Assembly (NCBI GenBank): GCA_002717365.1
Contig: PBDJ01000029.1
Location: 40,418 to 104,417 of the forward strand
From: Acidimicrobiaceae bacterium
GTDB lineage: Bacteria; Actinomycetota; Acidimicrobiia; Acidimicrobiales; MedAcidi-G1
DNA length: 64,000 bases
Direction of reading: 5' to 3'
The translations under genes were made by a program, and so were the position numbers. The notes below the pieces were generated by a model, which searched no databases, was not told where the DNA came from, and was given only the letters and a program-made list of their open reading frames with translations. Below, piece after piece: positions 43,393 to 52,222 of the stretch. How positions within the stretch are numbered: position 1 is the first letter of the stretch; each line of letters opens with the position of its first letter.

Positions 43393-45069
43393 TCATCCCC
43401 TTCCGTCGGCGCGGCGTACGTCCTGGACCGTAAGGCGGGGGGTGAGCTGCTCAGTAGCTGTCACCAGGTGCAGGAGGGCGCCGGTCTCTGAGGCCAACGC
43501 CCGCTCGAAGGCTGGCGCGAACTGGTCGGTCCGGTCGACCCGTTCGGCATGCATGCCGTAGGCGCCGGCCAGGGCAACGAAGTCGGGGTTTACGAGTTCG
43601 GTGGCCGAAACGCGGCCCGGATGGTGGAATTCCTGGTGCATCCGGATGGTGCCCCACGAGGAGTTGTCCACGACCAGGACCACCGGTAGGGCGCCTGCCT
43701 GGACAGCCGTCCCCAGTTCCGGGAACGTCATCTGGACGTCGCCATCCCCAGCGAAGCAGATGACGGTGCGGTCTGGGTCGGCAACCTTGGCAGCGACGGC
43801 TGCCGGAAGGCCGTAGCCCATGGTCCCGTTCTGGGGGGCCAGGAGCCGAGCCCCAGGTCCGTAGAGCAGAAACTTGTTGGGCCACACCGAGAAGTTGCCG
43901 GCCCCGTTGGTCACCACCACATCGTCGGGCAGGCGGTCCCGTAACCAGGCCGTCACCTCTCCAAGGTCAAGGTCGCCAAGCTGCGGGGGGCAGTCCAGGG
44001 TGGCCAAAAAGGCGTCCCGCCGATCAGATCGCCACCCCGCCCACCGGGAGCCATCTACTGGCATGGCAGCCAAGGCCTGGGCGGCGGCGTTGGGACCGGC
44101 ATGAACGGGTACCTCGGCTCGGACGACCTTGCCGAACTCGAAAACCGAGGCGTGAACATGGGCGATGTGCTGTTCAGCATCCGTGCCGTCAGTCCCAAAT
44201 AGCATGTAGTTGCCCGTTGTCATCTCGCCGAACCGGCAATTCAGAGCCAGCACCACATCGGCCCCGGCCAGCGTCTCTCGGACAGCCGGAGGCATCCCCA
44301 CTCCGGCCTCACCGCAGTAGTGCCCGTCGGTGTTGTCGAACAGGTCGTGGCGGCGGAACGAAACTACAACCGGAAGGTCGGCGCGGTGGGCGAAGGCGGA
44401 CAATGCATCACGTCCGCCGGATGTCCAACCTCCTCCACCCACCAGTAGCACGGGCCGATCGGCATCAGACAGGAGGTCTTTCACGGCAGCCATGTCGGCT
44501 GGGGACGGATCTCGCTCGATCACCTCCACTGGCGGTCCGGGTCCGGTGGTAGCCACCTCGCGCAGTATGTCCTCAGGGAGCGCCACGACCACAGGGCCCG
44601 GTCGGTCGACCTGAGCGATGGTGAACGCTGCCTCGACTACCCGTGGAAGGTCGTCGGGGTCGTCGACCTCGACTACCCACTTGGACAGGTCGTCGAAGAA
44701 CGACGTGTACTCGACTTCCTGGAAGGCCTCTAGACCCCGGTGGCCACGGCCTACCTGGCCGACGAACAGAATCAGGGGCGTAGAGCCCTGATCGGCAGTG
44801 TGGATCCCCACCGAGGCGTTGGCGGCACCCGGACCGCGGGTCACAAAGCAGATGCCGGTTCGTCCGGTGAGCCGGGCCCAAGCTTCAGCCATGTAGGTTG
44901 CGCCGCCCTCATGGCGGCAGGCCACAAATCGGAGGCGGTCCCCGACGTCGTGTAGGGCATCCAGCACGGCCAAGTAGCTCTCACCCGGCACCCCGAAGGC
45001 CGTGTCGACACCCTGGGCCAGCAGGCAGTCGACCAGTAGCCGACCGCCATCCTGGCTTCTACCGGTCAC
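43393..45069 (-). CDS. acetolactate-synthase-like thiamine-diphosphate enzyme
   Basis: A 558-residue TPP enzyme with all three domains. The N-terminal Pyr domain has the catalytic Glu in FVACRHEGGATYMAEAWAR, the central domain contains RPVLLVGGGGWTSGG, and the C-terminal PP domain carries the metal motif CFAGDGDVQMTFPELGTAVQ...NNSSWG-like (VVDNSSWGTIRMHQE). The GTG at 45069 overlaps the TGA of an upstream 57-codon membrane protein gene. No regulatory subunit is next to it, so catabolic 2-oxo-acid decarboxylation or carboligation is more likely than branched-chain synthesis. Glyoxylate carboligase and sulfopyruvate-decarboxylase-like roles cannot be excluded. Confidence 0.88.
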   Translation of the reverse strand: MTGRSQDGGRLLVDCLLAQGVDTAFGVPGESYLAVLDALHDVGDRLRFVACRHEGGATYMAEAWARLTGRTGICFVTRGPGAANASVGIHTADQGSTPLILFVGQVGRGHRGLEAFQEVEYTSFFDDLSKWVVEVDDPDDLPRVVEAAFTIAQVDRPGPVVVALPEDILREVATTGPGPPVEVIERDPSPADMAAVKDLLSDADRPVLLVGGGGWTSGGRDALSAFAHRADLPVVVSFRRHDLFDNTDGHYCGEAGVGMPPAVRETLAGADVVLALNCRFGEMTTGNYMLFGTDGTDAEQHIAHVHASVFEFGKVVRAEVPVHAGPNAAAQALAAMPVDGSRWAGWRSDRRDAFLATLDCPPQLGDLDLGEVTAWLRDRLPDDVVVTNGAGNFSVWPNKFLLYGPGARLLAPQNGTMGYGLPAAVAAKVADPDRTVICFAGDGDVQMTFPELGTAVQAGALPVVLVVDNSSWGTIRMHQEFHHPGRVSATELVNPDFVALAGAYGMHAERVDRTDQFAPAFERALASETGALLHLVTATEQLTPRLTVQDVRRADGRG

Positions 45070-45239
45070 CGGTCGCGGGTCGGGCGGCCACGCCCGGCAA
45101 GGAACACCACGCAAGCGGCGAGAAAGAGGATCGATCCGATGGCAAACAGCAAGTCGCCGGCTCGGATCGCCGCCACCACGAATACCACGGCGCTGGCCAG
45201 GAACAGCCACCAGCTCAGGGCCTCGCTGTCAATGTGCAC
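45066..45239 (-). CDS. small two-helix membrane protein, translationally coupled to the TPP enzyme
   Basis: A 57-residue frame starting at GTG 45239 (reads HIDSEALSWW after the start) and ending TGA 45068-45066, which overlaps the GTG of the TPP enzyme gene (GTGA). It contains two hydrophobic stretches, WWLFLASAVVFVVAAI and LLFAIGSILFLAACVVFLAG, separated by RAGD, and a basic tail GRGRPTRDR, giving a hairpin with both ends predicted inside. Its hydrophobic pattern, tight coupling and lack of better reading in other frames make it a real gene in my view. Its role is unknown; it may tether the enzyme or act with a transporter. Confidence 0.7.
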   Translation of the reverse strand: MHIDSEALSWWLFLASAVVFVVAAIRAGDLLFAIGSILFLAACVVFLAGRGRPTRDR

Positions 45240-45353
45240 GGGACACAGCCTGCCAGTTCTCGCTCCCGGACGGCGATGCCGCAGCATCGGGGAACTACCG
45301 TCCGCCCGACGGTCCGGTGTCAGGGACCGTATGGCTTGGAGGAGGGACCCGCT

Positions 45354-46094
45354 GTGGATCTTGGGATCGGAGGACGTACAGCGCTGGTCACCGGCGCATC
45401 GAGCGGCCTGGGGCTGGCCTCGGCTCGTGCCCTGGCCGCTGAAGGGGTGCGGGTAGCTCTGGTGTCCCGGTCGGCTGAGCGGTTGGCCGCCGCAGTCTCC
45501 ACGGTGGACGGCGATCCGGCCACCCTCACCGCCGACCTTTCCGACGACGCCTCCGTAGACGGCATGCTGGCCGAGGCCTTCGAGGTACTTGGCTTCGTCG
45601 ACATCCTGGTGGCTAATGCCGGTGGCCCCCCGCCTGGCACCTTCGAGTCCACCGAGTTGGACCTGTACCCGACGGCCCTGCAGTTGAATCTCTTGGCCCA
45701 CGTGCGTATGTGCAAGGCCCTCATTCCTCCCATGAGGGAGCGGGGCTGGGGCCGCGTGGTAGCTATCACGTCGGCTACCGTCCGCGAGCCGTCGGCAACG
45801 CTGATGCTGTCCAACACGGCCCGGGCCGGTCTGACCGGCTTCCTGAAGACCACGGCCACTGAGGTGGCCCGAGATGGCGTGACGGTTAACTCGGTCCAGC
45901 CGGGACTGCATGCCACCAGCCGCCTCAAGGAGATATACCAGGACCTAGACGCGGTGGCCGCCGCCCATCCCATGGGCCGGATCGGCGATCCGGCTGATTT
46001 CGGTCGGGTCGTGGCCTTCTTGTGCTCGGAGACGGCCAACTACATCAACGGCACGGGACTTCCCGTGGAGGGTGGCTCGCTTTCTGCCTCCTAA
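45354..46094 (+). CDS. SDR family oxidoreductase with altered active site
   Basis: A 246-residue SDR with a normal cofactor loop (VTGASSGLGLASARALA) and VANAGG. The strand-5 region reads SATVREPSATLMLSNTARAGL, so the usual Tyr-x-x-x-Lys is replaced by Ser-Asn-Thr-Ala-Arg. A known FabG-like subgroup has the same SN-x-x-R change. The start is a GTG at 45354 behind GGAGGAGGGA. It is divergent from the small membrane protein operon. Activity as a standard reductase is doubtful; binding or hydrolysis roles are possible. Confidence 0.85.
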   Translation: MDLGIGGRTALVTGASSGLGLASARALAAEGVRVALVSRSAERLAAAVSTVDGDPATLTADLSDDASVDGMLAEAFEVLGFVDILVANAGGPPPGTFESTELDLYPTALQLNLLAHVRMCKALIPPMRERGWGRVVAITSATVREPSATLMLSNTARAGLTGFLKTTATEVARDGVTVNSVQPGLHATSRLKEIYQDLDAVAAAHPMGRIGDPADFGRVVAFLCSETANYINGTGLPVEGGSLSAS

Positions 46095-46100
46095 CCGATT

Positions 46101-46121
46101 TTGGCTAGAGCAGTTAGCCAA
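46101..46121. terminator. hairpin between convergent genes
   Basis: TTGGCTA (46101-46107) and TAGCCAA (46115-46121) form a 7-bp stem with a 7-nt loop just after the SDR stop and before the end of the convergent FAD-oxidase gene. No T-run follows on either strand. Confidence 0.42.
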
Positions 46122-46133
46122 CGTGGCGGGCGG

Positions 46134-47588
46134 TCATCCGATTCCTTCCTTTCGCGACAGTGCCGAGTGGGCTCCCCGATCCGGGTTGAACAGGTTGTCG
46201 GGGTCCAGGGCCTCCTTGACCCTTCGCATCATGTCCAGTTCGACGGTCGACTTCTGGCCGGCCACCCGGTCCAGGAGGTCCTGGCCGACACCATGTTCGG
46301 CGCTGACTGTCCCGCCCATTTCCCAGACGAGACGGTCGATAGCCCGGGTTGCCTCAACAATCAGGTCGGGTTCAAGTCGGCTGCCTCTCTCCAGAGACTT
46401 GAGCACGTACATGTGGAGATTTCCGTCACCCAGGTGCCCGAAGGAGAAAACCACGGTTTCTGGCCCGCATAGGTCGTGGGCGATGACCTCGGTCCGCCGC
46501 TGGAACTCAGCCACCCGGTCGATGGGTACCGCGGCGTCGAACTTGGCTCCCTTGGCGTCAAAGAGCGTCTCGGGTGGGAGTTCGTCACGCAGCAGCCACA
46601 GGTTCTCCTCCTGGGCTGCCGTATCGGCGACCACGGCGTCTAGGAGCAGACCGGCCTCGACAGCTGCGGACAGGAAGGTCAGAGCAGTGTCGTCAACCGG
46701 GCTGCTCCCGCTGAACCGGGCCAGCAGATACCACTCGGCCTGGGTTTCGAGTGGTCGGACTACGCCCAAGACCTCCACGGCACCGACCAGGCCGCTCTCA
46801 GGGACCAGTTCGAACGCTGTTAGACCACCGTGGTCCAGCGCACAGGCCCGGGCGTAGAGGTCGTTGACGTGGTCGAGATCGGCCAGCGCCGCAAAGAGGG
46901 TTCTGTGGTGGTCCTGTCGGGGGAAGAGCTTGAGGATGGCGCGGTTCACCACCCCCAGAGTGCCCTCACCGCCGATGAACAGGTGCTTGAGGTCGTAGCC
47001 GGTGTTGTCCTTGCGCAGGGCCCGCATCCCGTCGAACACCTCACCGTCGGCAAGCACCGCCTCCAGACCCAGCACGCTGTCCCGGGTCGGACCGTACCGA
47101 AGGACATTCAACCCTCCGGCGTTGGTGGAGATCGCTCCCCCTACGGTGGCAGTGCCTCGGGCACCCCAGTCCATGCCCAACTGTCGGTCCACTGCGGCAG
47201 CGGCCTGCTGGACTTGTTCAATGGTGCACCCCGCCTCAACGGTGATGGTGAACCGGGCCGGGTCCACCGAGGTGATCCGGTTCAGACGTGAGGTCGATAG
47301 CAGTACCGACGGTCGGTAGTCGGTGGGGACCGAACCACCGGACAACGAGGTTCGGCCACCCTGGGTGACGACGGCCACCCCGGCCGCTGCGCAAGCCACG
47401 ACGACGTCCCGTACGCCGTCCACCGTGTCAGGACGTGTGATGAGGACCGGAACGCCAGAGTAGAAACCCCGGTAATCAACGGTCAGCTGGGGGGCATCCG
47501 TCGGATCCAGCCAGCCATCAGGACCCAGAAGGTCACGCAACCCCTCGGTCAGCGCCGCCAGCTGGTCGGTGGATAGGTCATCGGACAC
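46134..47588 (-). CDS. FAD-binding oxidoreductase, GlcD/D-lactate dehydrogenase type
   Basis: A PCMH-type FAD flavoprotein of about 484 residues. The FAD pyrophosphate loop is VVTQGGRTSLSGG, followed by AGCTIEQVQQAAAAVDRQLGMDWGARGTATVGGAISTNAGGLNVLRYG. The C-terminal FAD-oxidase domain ends with FGHLGDGNLHMYV and GTVSAEHGVGQDLLDRV, the signature of glycolate, D-lactate and D-2-hydroxyglutarate dehydrogenases. It oxidises a D-2-hydroxy acid and passes electrons to a carrier. The GTG at 47588 is chosen because it gives the family's usual N-terminus. The precise hydroxy acid is not known. Confidence 0.88.
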   Translation of the reverse strand: MSDDLSTDQLAALTEGLRDLLGPDGWLDPTDAPQLTVDYRGFYSGVPVLITRPDTVDGVRDVVVACAAAGVAVVTQGGRTSLSGGSVPTDYRPSVLLSTSRLNRITSVDPARFTITVEAGCTIEQVQQAAAAVDRQLGMDWGARGTATVGGAISTNAGGLNVLRYGPTRDSVLGLEAVLADGEVFDGMRALRKDNTGYDLKHLFIGGEGTLGVVNRAILKLFPRQDHHRTLFAALADLDHVNDLYARACALDHGGLTAFELVPESGLVGAVEVLGVVRPLETQAEWYLLARFSGSSPVDDTALTFLSAAVEAGLLLDAVVADTAAQEENLWLLRDELPPETLFDAKGAKFDAAVPIDRVAEFQRRTEVIAHDLCGPETVVFSFGHLGDGNLHMYVLKSLERGSRLEPDLIVEATRAIDRLVWEMGGTVSAEHGVGQDLLDRVAGQKSTVELDMMRRVKEALDPDNLFNPDRGAHSALSRKEGIG

Positions 47589-47684
47589 TGGCGCATGGTA
47601 GGCGAGCCCCTCGGGACGCCGACTTCCGTGGCTGGCCACATCTCGGCTGGGGTCTAAACCGGGCCCCGTCTAGGGTCGGCTTCC

Positions 47685-48245
47685 ATGGTCGGTGACCAGG
47701 AGCAGAAGGGCCGCAGGTTCGAGGTCCGGGGTATCAATCACCTGGCCCTGGTCTGCCGTGACATGGCAGCCACTGTTGCCTTTTACGAAGGCATCCTGGG
47801 CATGCCGCTCATCAAGACCATCGAGTTGGGCGGCGGAGCCGGCCAACACTTCTTCTTCGACTGCGGTAACGGGAACTCAGTGGCCTTCTTCTGGTTCCCC
47901 GACGCCCCACTAGCTGCCCCGGGGGTGTCAATGCCGGCCGACCGGCCAGACCGGGGGGCCATCCACTCGGCCCACGGCTCGATGAACCACGTGGCCTTCC
48001 ACGTGCCGGAAGCCGACATTGATAGCTATGTGGATCGACTCCGAGCCGCCGGCGTGGAGTGCTCGGAGGTCATGAACCACGACGACTCCGAGTGGGGCGT
48101 GGCCCGTGACGTGCACGATGGGGTGTTTGTGCGATCCGTCTACTTCCGGGACCCCGATGGGATTCTGCTGGAATTCGCCGCCTGGACGCGTGAACTCGAC
48201 CCTGGGGACGTTTCCCACAAGCCGGCCCAGGCGACCGGAATCTGA
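47685..48245 (+). CDS. VOC family (glyoxalase/dioxygenase fold) protein
   Basis: A 186-residue vicinal-oxygen-chelate protein. Two beta-alpha-beta-beta-beta modules are visible: VRGINHLALVCRDMAATVAFYEGILGM (metal His) and SMNHVAFHVPEADIDSYVDRLRAAGVECSEV (second His). The C-terminal RSVYFRDPDGILLEFAAWT carries the third metal ligand, Glu. Enzymes of this size act as lactoylglutathione-lyase-like, fosfomycin-resistance-like or extradiol enzymes. No substrate assigned. It converges on the xsc gene. Confidence 0.85.
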   Translation: MVGDQEQKGRRFEVRGINHLALVCRDMAATVAFYEGILGMPLIKTIELGGGAGQHFFFDCGNGNSVAFFWFPDAPLAAPGVSMPADRPDRGAIHSAHGSMNHVAFHVPEADIDSYVDRLRAAGVECSEVMNHDDSEWGVARDVHDGVFVRSVYFRDPDGILLEFAAWTRELDPGDVSHKPAQATGI

Positions 48246-48278
48246 GTTCCGGGACGGGCCGTGGGCCTGGAGGTGCAG

Positions 48279-50045
48279 TTAGACGAAGTCAGCGTACTGC
48301 TCGAGGTAACGCACCGGCGTGGAGAGGGCGTCCTTCCGGAATGGATCGCCCAGTTCCTTGGTGCACATGATCTCTATGACCGTGGTCCTGCCCTCGTTCA
48401 TCTGGACGTCGATGGCCGCCGACAGTGTCGGGCCGACATCTTCGAGTTGGTCCACCCGGACTCCATCGGCACCCATGGCCTGGGCGATTTCAGCGTAGTT
48501 TTCGCCACCGTCTAACTCACCGGCAACGAATCGTCGACCGTAGAAGTCGACCTGATTTTTCTTCTCGGCTCCCCACTGACGATTGTGGAACACCACCGCG
48601 GTGACCGGGATGTTATGGCGAACGGCCGTCATGACCTCCACCATGCTCATAGCCCAGGCGCCGTCGCCGGCGTACGAGAGTGCTGGACGGTCGGGGGCGG
48701 CCGCCTTGGCACCGATGATGGTCGGTAGGGCGTAACCACAGTTTCCCCAACTCATGGCAGCGAAGAACGAACGAGGCTCGTCAAACCGCAGGTAACTGTT
48801 GGCCACCGAGTTGATGTTGCCGATGTCGGTCGAGACCATGGCCCGAGCTGGCATGGCTTTCTCTAGTTCGCGGAGAACCTGGCGGGGGTGTAGCCAGTTG
48901 CCCTCCTCGTCGATGGCCTCCTTGATCATGTCAATACTGAAGTCGTCGGTTTCGTGCGTCCACTCGTCCAACTCGTCCTCCCAGGCCTTCTTCTCCGTCG
49001 CCATGCGGTCGGCACGCTCGTCGCGGCTGGTGTCACAGATCAGGGAGCGATCAGCCAGGCGGTCGGTCAGGGCCCGTGCTGCTGCTCCGGCGTCGCCGCA
49101 GATGCCCACGGAGATCTTCTTGACCAGGCCCAACATCTTGTGGTCGGCGTCGACCTGGATGATCTTGGCGTCGGCGGGCCAGTAGTCCATCTCGTGCTGG
49201 GGCAGTGTGCCGAACGGGCCGAGCCGGGTGCCGAGGGCCAGTACCACGTCAGCCCCTGAGATGAGTTTCATGGCTGCCTTGGACCCCTGGTAACCCAGCG
49301 GGCCGCACCACTGTGGGTGGGTGGCTGGGAAGGAGTCATTGTGCAGGTAGCTGTTAACCACCGGGCAGCCCAGCCGCTCAGCCAAGACGATGGCGTCGGG
49401 CACTGCGTCACCCATGACCACGCCGCCGCCAGAAATCATGACCGGAAACTCAGCGTTGGCCAGCATCTCGGCCGCTGCGTCCAAGCTGTCGTCACCGCCC
49501 GGACCCCGGTCTAGAACCATCGGCTCGGCGATCTCCACGTCGATCTCGCCGTAGAACCGGTCCCGGGGGATGTTCAGTTGGGTGGGACCAATCTCGGACA
49601 TGGCCCGGTCGAAACATCGTGCTGTGATCTCGGCCATCCGGTTCTCGTTGACGATGTGGCCTTGGTACTTGGTGAACTCCTGGAACATGGGGAGTTGGTT
49701 GGCCTCCTGGAAGCCGCCCAGGCCGATGCCCATCGTCCCGGTCTCTGGGGTGACGATGACAACCGGGCTGTGGGCCCAGAAGGCCGCCGCAATGGCCGTC
49801 ACGCAGTTGGAGATCCCGGGGCCGTTCTGGCCAATGACCACGCCGTGACGGCCGCTAACTCGGGCGTAGCCGTCGGCCATGTGGGCGGCACCCTGTTCGT
49901 GCACCACCGGGATCAGGCGGATGCCGGCCGGAGTAAAGATGTCCATGGCGTCCATGAAGGCCGAGCCCATGATGCCGAAAGTGGTGGTGACACCGTTGGC
50001 CACCATCGTCTCGACGAAGGCCTCGCTGGGGGTCATACGGGTCAT
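48279..50045 (-). CDS. xsc: sulfoacetaldehyde acetyltransferase
   Basis: A 588-residue TPP enzyme that converts sulfoacetaldehyde and phosphate to acetyl phosphate and sulfite. The match to Xsc extends along the whole length: TPSEAFVETMVANGVTTTFGIMGSAFMDAMD, HEQGAAHMADGYAR (catalytic Glu), GQNGPGISN, GLGGFQEANQLPMF, HNDSFPATHP, the TPP metal motif YAGDGAWAMSMVEV...RQWGAEKKNQ, and the near-invariant ELGDPFRKDAL close to the end. The ATG at 50045 follows AGGAG. Last gene of a four-gene minus-strand operon with M24, ArgE-like and PhyH genes. No phosphate acetyltransferase, sulfite exporter or sulfite oxidase is in the window. Confidence 0.93.
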   Translation of the reverse strand: MTRMTPSEAFVETMVANGVTTTFGIMGSAFMDAMDIFTPAGIRLIPVVHEQGAAHMADGYARVSGRHGVVIGQNGPGISNCVTAIAAAFWAHSPVVIVTPETGTMGIGLGGFQEANQLPMFQEFTKYQGHIVNENRMAEITARCFDRAMSEIGPTQLNIPRDRFYGEIDVEIAEPMVLDRGPGGDDSLDAAAEMLANAEFPVMISGGGVVMGDAVPDAIVLAERLGCPVVNSYLHNDSFPATHPQWCGPLGYQGSKAAMKLISGADVVLALGTRLGPFGTLPQHEMDYWPADAKIIQVDADHKMLGLVKKISVGICGDAGAAARALTDRLADRSLICDTSRDERADRMATEKKAWEDELDEWTHETDDFSIDMIKEAIDEEGNWLHPRQVLRELEKAMPARAMVSTDIGNINSVANSYLRFDEPRSFFAAMSWGNCGYALPTIIGAKAAAPDRPALSYAGDGAWAMSMVEVMTAVRHNIPVTAVVFHNRQWGAEKKNQVDFYGRRFVAGELDGGENYAEIAQAMGADGVRVDQLEDVGPTLSAAIDVQMNEGRTTVIEIMCTKELGDPFRKDALSTPVRYLEQYADFV

Positions 50046-50139
50046 GGGGATGCTCCTGTGGGTTCCGGAATTCGGCGTGGATGGCGGACGGGGCCGCCTC
50101 CGCCCGCCACGGCGGGTCTCAGTCACTCCAAGTGAGAGC

Positions 50140-51009
50140 CTATAACTGAAGTGTGAGACTTTCTAGTCCCGGGGTGCGGTATCCGTCGTCGCGCCACAGC
50201 ACCGGGAAGTGGGCCTCGTCCATATCGTCGATGTCCGGTCGGGCGTACCGGGAGTAGATGGGTCCGGTGCCCTCCTCAAAGCCTGGTCGGTGGAACCGGG
50301 CTTCGCTGCTGCCGCAGTGCAGTACCAGAACCCGTCGGTGGACATCGGACCGGTTGGGGGCCGACCCATGCCACGTCCAGCCGTGGTGGAATGACCCTCC
50401 TCCAGCAGGAACTTCGACAGGCACCACATTGGACGCCACGCCCTCGGCGGCGGCGGCCACTTCCATCGGGTCCCGATGGTCATCCGGGGCGTGGAACTGC
50501 GTGAAGGGGTTGCCGTCGGTCGACCACCGGTGTGACCCTCGGGCGAACTCAACTGTCCCCCCGGCCGCTGTTGTCGGGTCTAGGGCAATCCAGCAGGTAG
50601 CCATCTCCTGCGGTCGATACCAGTCGAGGTAGGCGTTATCCCGGTGGAAGCCCACTGACCGGGCGCCGGGCGGCTTCCACAGCAGATTGTCCTGAATGAT
50701 CCGAGCTCCGGGCCAACCGGCCAAGCGGGCCAGCACCGCTCCGAGGCGTTCCGAGAGGACGACTGAGGCAACCAGCCGGTCGGCCTTCCAGCCGTTGCAG
50801 ATCTGACGGGTCAGCGTGGGGTCTCCCGACCCTTCCTGCCAGTTGACCTCGTCGGGTGCCACCCCGGTCTCGAACACGCCACGGAACAGGCGGTCGAACC
50901 GCTCGTGGAGCGGGCTCAGGACGTGGTCGGGAATCAGGCGTTCCACGGTGACGAAACCGTCGGTCTGGAAAGCCGCTTCCAAATCCGGGTCGGAAATCGA
51001 TGAAACCAC
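50140..51009 (-). CDS. phytanoyl-CoA dioxygenase (PhyH) family Fe(II)/2OG oxygenase
   Basis: A 289-residue PhyH-type oxygenase. It has HxD in VGFHRDNAYLDWYRP, a distal His in HHGWTWHGSAPN, and the 2OG Arg in HRRVLVLHC. A conserved WIALDPTTAAGGTVEFARGSHRW segment links the jelly-roll strands. The start is a GTG at 51009. It lies between the deacetylase (18-bp gap) and xsc (94 bp) in one operon, so it may hydroxylate a sulfonate or ectoine-type compound to generate an aldehyde precursor. That is inference. Confidence 0.88.
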   Translation of the reverse strand: MVSSISDPDLEAAFQTDGFVTVERLIPDHVLSPLHERFDRLFRGVFETGVAPDEVNWQEGSGDPTLTRQICNGWKADRLVASVVLSERLGAVLARLAGWPGARIIQDNLLWKPPGARSVGFHRDNAYLDWYRPQEMATCWIALDPTTAAGGTVEFARGSHRWSTDGNPFTQFHAPDDHRDPMEVAAAAEGVASNVVPVEVPAGGGSFHHGWTWHGSAPNRSDVHRRVLVLHCGSSEARFHRPGFEEGTGPIYSRYARPDIDDMDEAHFPVLWRDDGYRTPGLESLTLQL

Positions 51010-51026
51010 GGTCCTGTCGAGCCTGC

Positions 51027-52220
51027 TCAGCGGACGAGGTGCCCACCCAGGCGGGCCAGTAGGGCCAGGCAGACCTCGAGGTCAGCGACCTCGACGAACT
51101 CGTCCGGCCGATGGGCCACGCTGATATCTCCCGGGCCCCAAAGTACCGCCGGAATTCCAGCTACCTGGAACAACCCCGCCTCGGTCCCGTAAGCCACCAC
51201 GTCCACTGGCAGGGTGCCGCCGTTCACCGCCTCCTCGTCTGCCAGCAGGACCCGCATAAGGTCAAGGGCCGGCGAGGCATCCCGCCACTCCAGACCGTCG
51301 ATCTCGCAGACCACGTCGGTTCGGATGGCGGCCTCGGGGTGTACGGCTCGCATCTCGTCGAGCAGGGCGGCCTCTACGGCCGCCATGTATTCCTTGACAA
51401 ATGAGGCGTCCGAAGCCTGGACGGGACGCATCTCCCAGTCGAACCAGCACCGGTCAGCAACCACGCATCGTCCCTGCCCGCCACTGATCGTCCCCACGTT
51501 AAAGGTGGTCGACGGTGGGTTGTAGGGGCTGGGCTCAGGCGCCCGGTCGGCCAGATCGTCGGCTAGGCCCAGCAGGCCAGAGATCCAGCGCGAGGCATAG
51601 TGCACGGCGCTAACCGCCTCGGCGGGGGCCGAGCTATGACCGTTCATGCCCGTCACCATGGTGCGGTACTCGTAACAGCCCTTGTGGGCCCCCACGGTCC
51701 GCAATCCAGTTGGTTCACCGATGATGGCCGCCGATGGCCGCACGCCTCGCTCCACCAGGTCGGCCAGCAGGATCGGTGCCCCGTGGAAGCCGTCCTCCTC
51801 GTCGAAGGTAAGCGCCACGTGGATCGGCACCGTCAGGTCCAGTTCCGCGTATGTGGGGGCCATGGCTAGCACGCAGGCCACGAACCCTTTCATGTCCGCC
51901 GCTCCCCGGCCGTAGACCCGGCCGTGGCGGCGATCAGCGGTGAACGGTGGCGTGGTCCAGTCCGCCGGATCTACCGGGACGACGTCCGAATGCCCCGAGA
52001 GGACCACCCCGCCATTGACATTGGGACCGATGGTGGCGAACAGGTTGGCCTTCGTGCCGCTGTCGTCGTAGGTCAGAACTACCGACGCTCCGAGGGTCTC
52101 CAGTCGGTACCGAACGTCGTCGATCAGGTCCAGATTCGGGGTAAGAGCCACGGTGTCGTAGGCAATCAGAACGTCGAGAAGACCCAGGGCTTCGTCAACC
52201 GGTACCACGCTCCCGGCCAT
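51027..52220 (-). CDS. M20-family deacetylase (ArgE type), candidate N-acetyl-diaminobutyrate deacetylase
   Basis: A 397-residue zinc aminoacylase-type hydrolase. GGVVLSGHSDVVPVD (first metal His and Asp), GRGAADMKGFVACVLA (bridging Asp region), DEEDGFHGA (Glu-Glu), IIGEPTG and a late His (SVAHRPDEFVEV) are all present, as in acetylornithine deacetylase. The ATG at 52220 lies 2 bp beyond the M24 stop, behind GAAGGG. Its partner is an ectoine-hydrolase-like enzyme whose product is an N-acetyl-2,4-diaminobutyrate, one carbon shorter than N-acetylornithine, so a DoeB-like role is chemically reasonable. That role is inferred. Confidence 0.88.
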   Translation of the reverse strand: MAGSVVPVDEALGLLDVLIAYDTVALTPNLDLIDDVRYRLETLGASVVLTYDDSGTKANLFATIGPNVNGGVVLSGHSDVVPVDPADWTTPPFTADRRHGRVYGRGAADMKGFVACVLAMAPTYAELDLTVPIHVALTFDEEDGFHGAPILLADLVERGVRPSAAIIGEPTGLRTVGAHKGCYEYRTMVTGMNGHSSAPAEAVSAVHYASRWISGLLGLADDLADRAPEPSPYNPPSTTFNVGTISGGQGRCVVADRCWFDWEMRPVQASDASFVKEYMAAVEAALLDEMRAVHPEAAIRTDVVCEIDGLEWRDASPALDLMRVLLADEEAVNGGTLPVDVVAYGTEAGLFQVAGIPAVLWGPGDISVAHRPDEFVEVADLEVCLALLARLGGHLVR

Positions 52221-52222
52221 GC

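Noticed and set aside
44898..45353. 150-codon upstream extension of the SDR frame
   Set aside because: Antisense to the TPP enzyme and the small membrane protein; a strong ribosome site and the family N-terminus place the start at 45354.
45240..45911. Long N-terminal extension of the small membrane protein frame
   Set aside because: Antisense to the SDR gene and hydrophilic; only the last 57 codons have membrane-protein character and a proper start.
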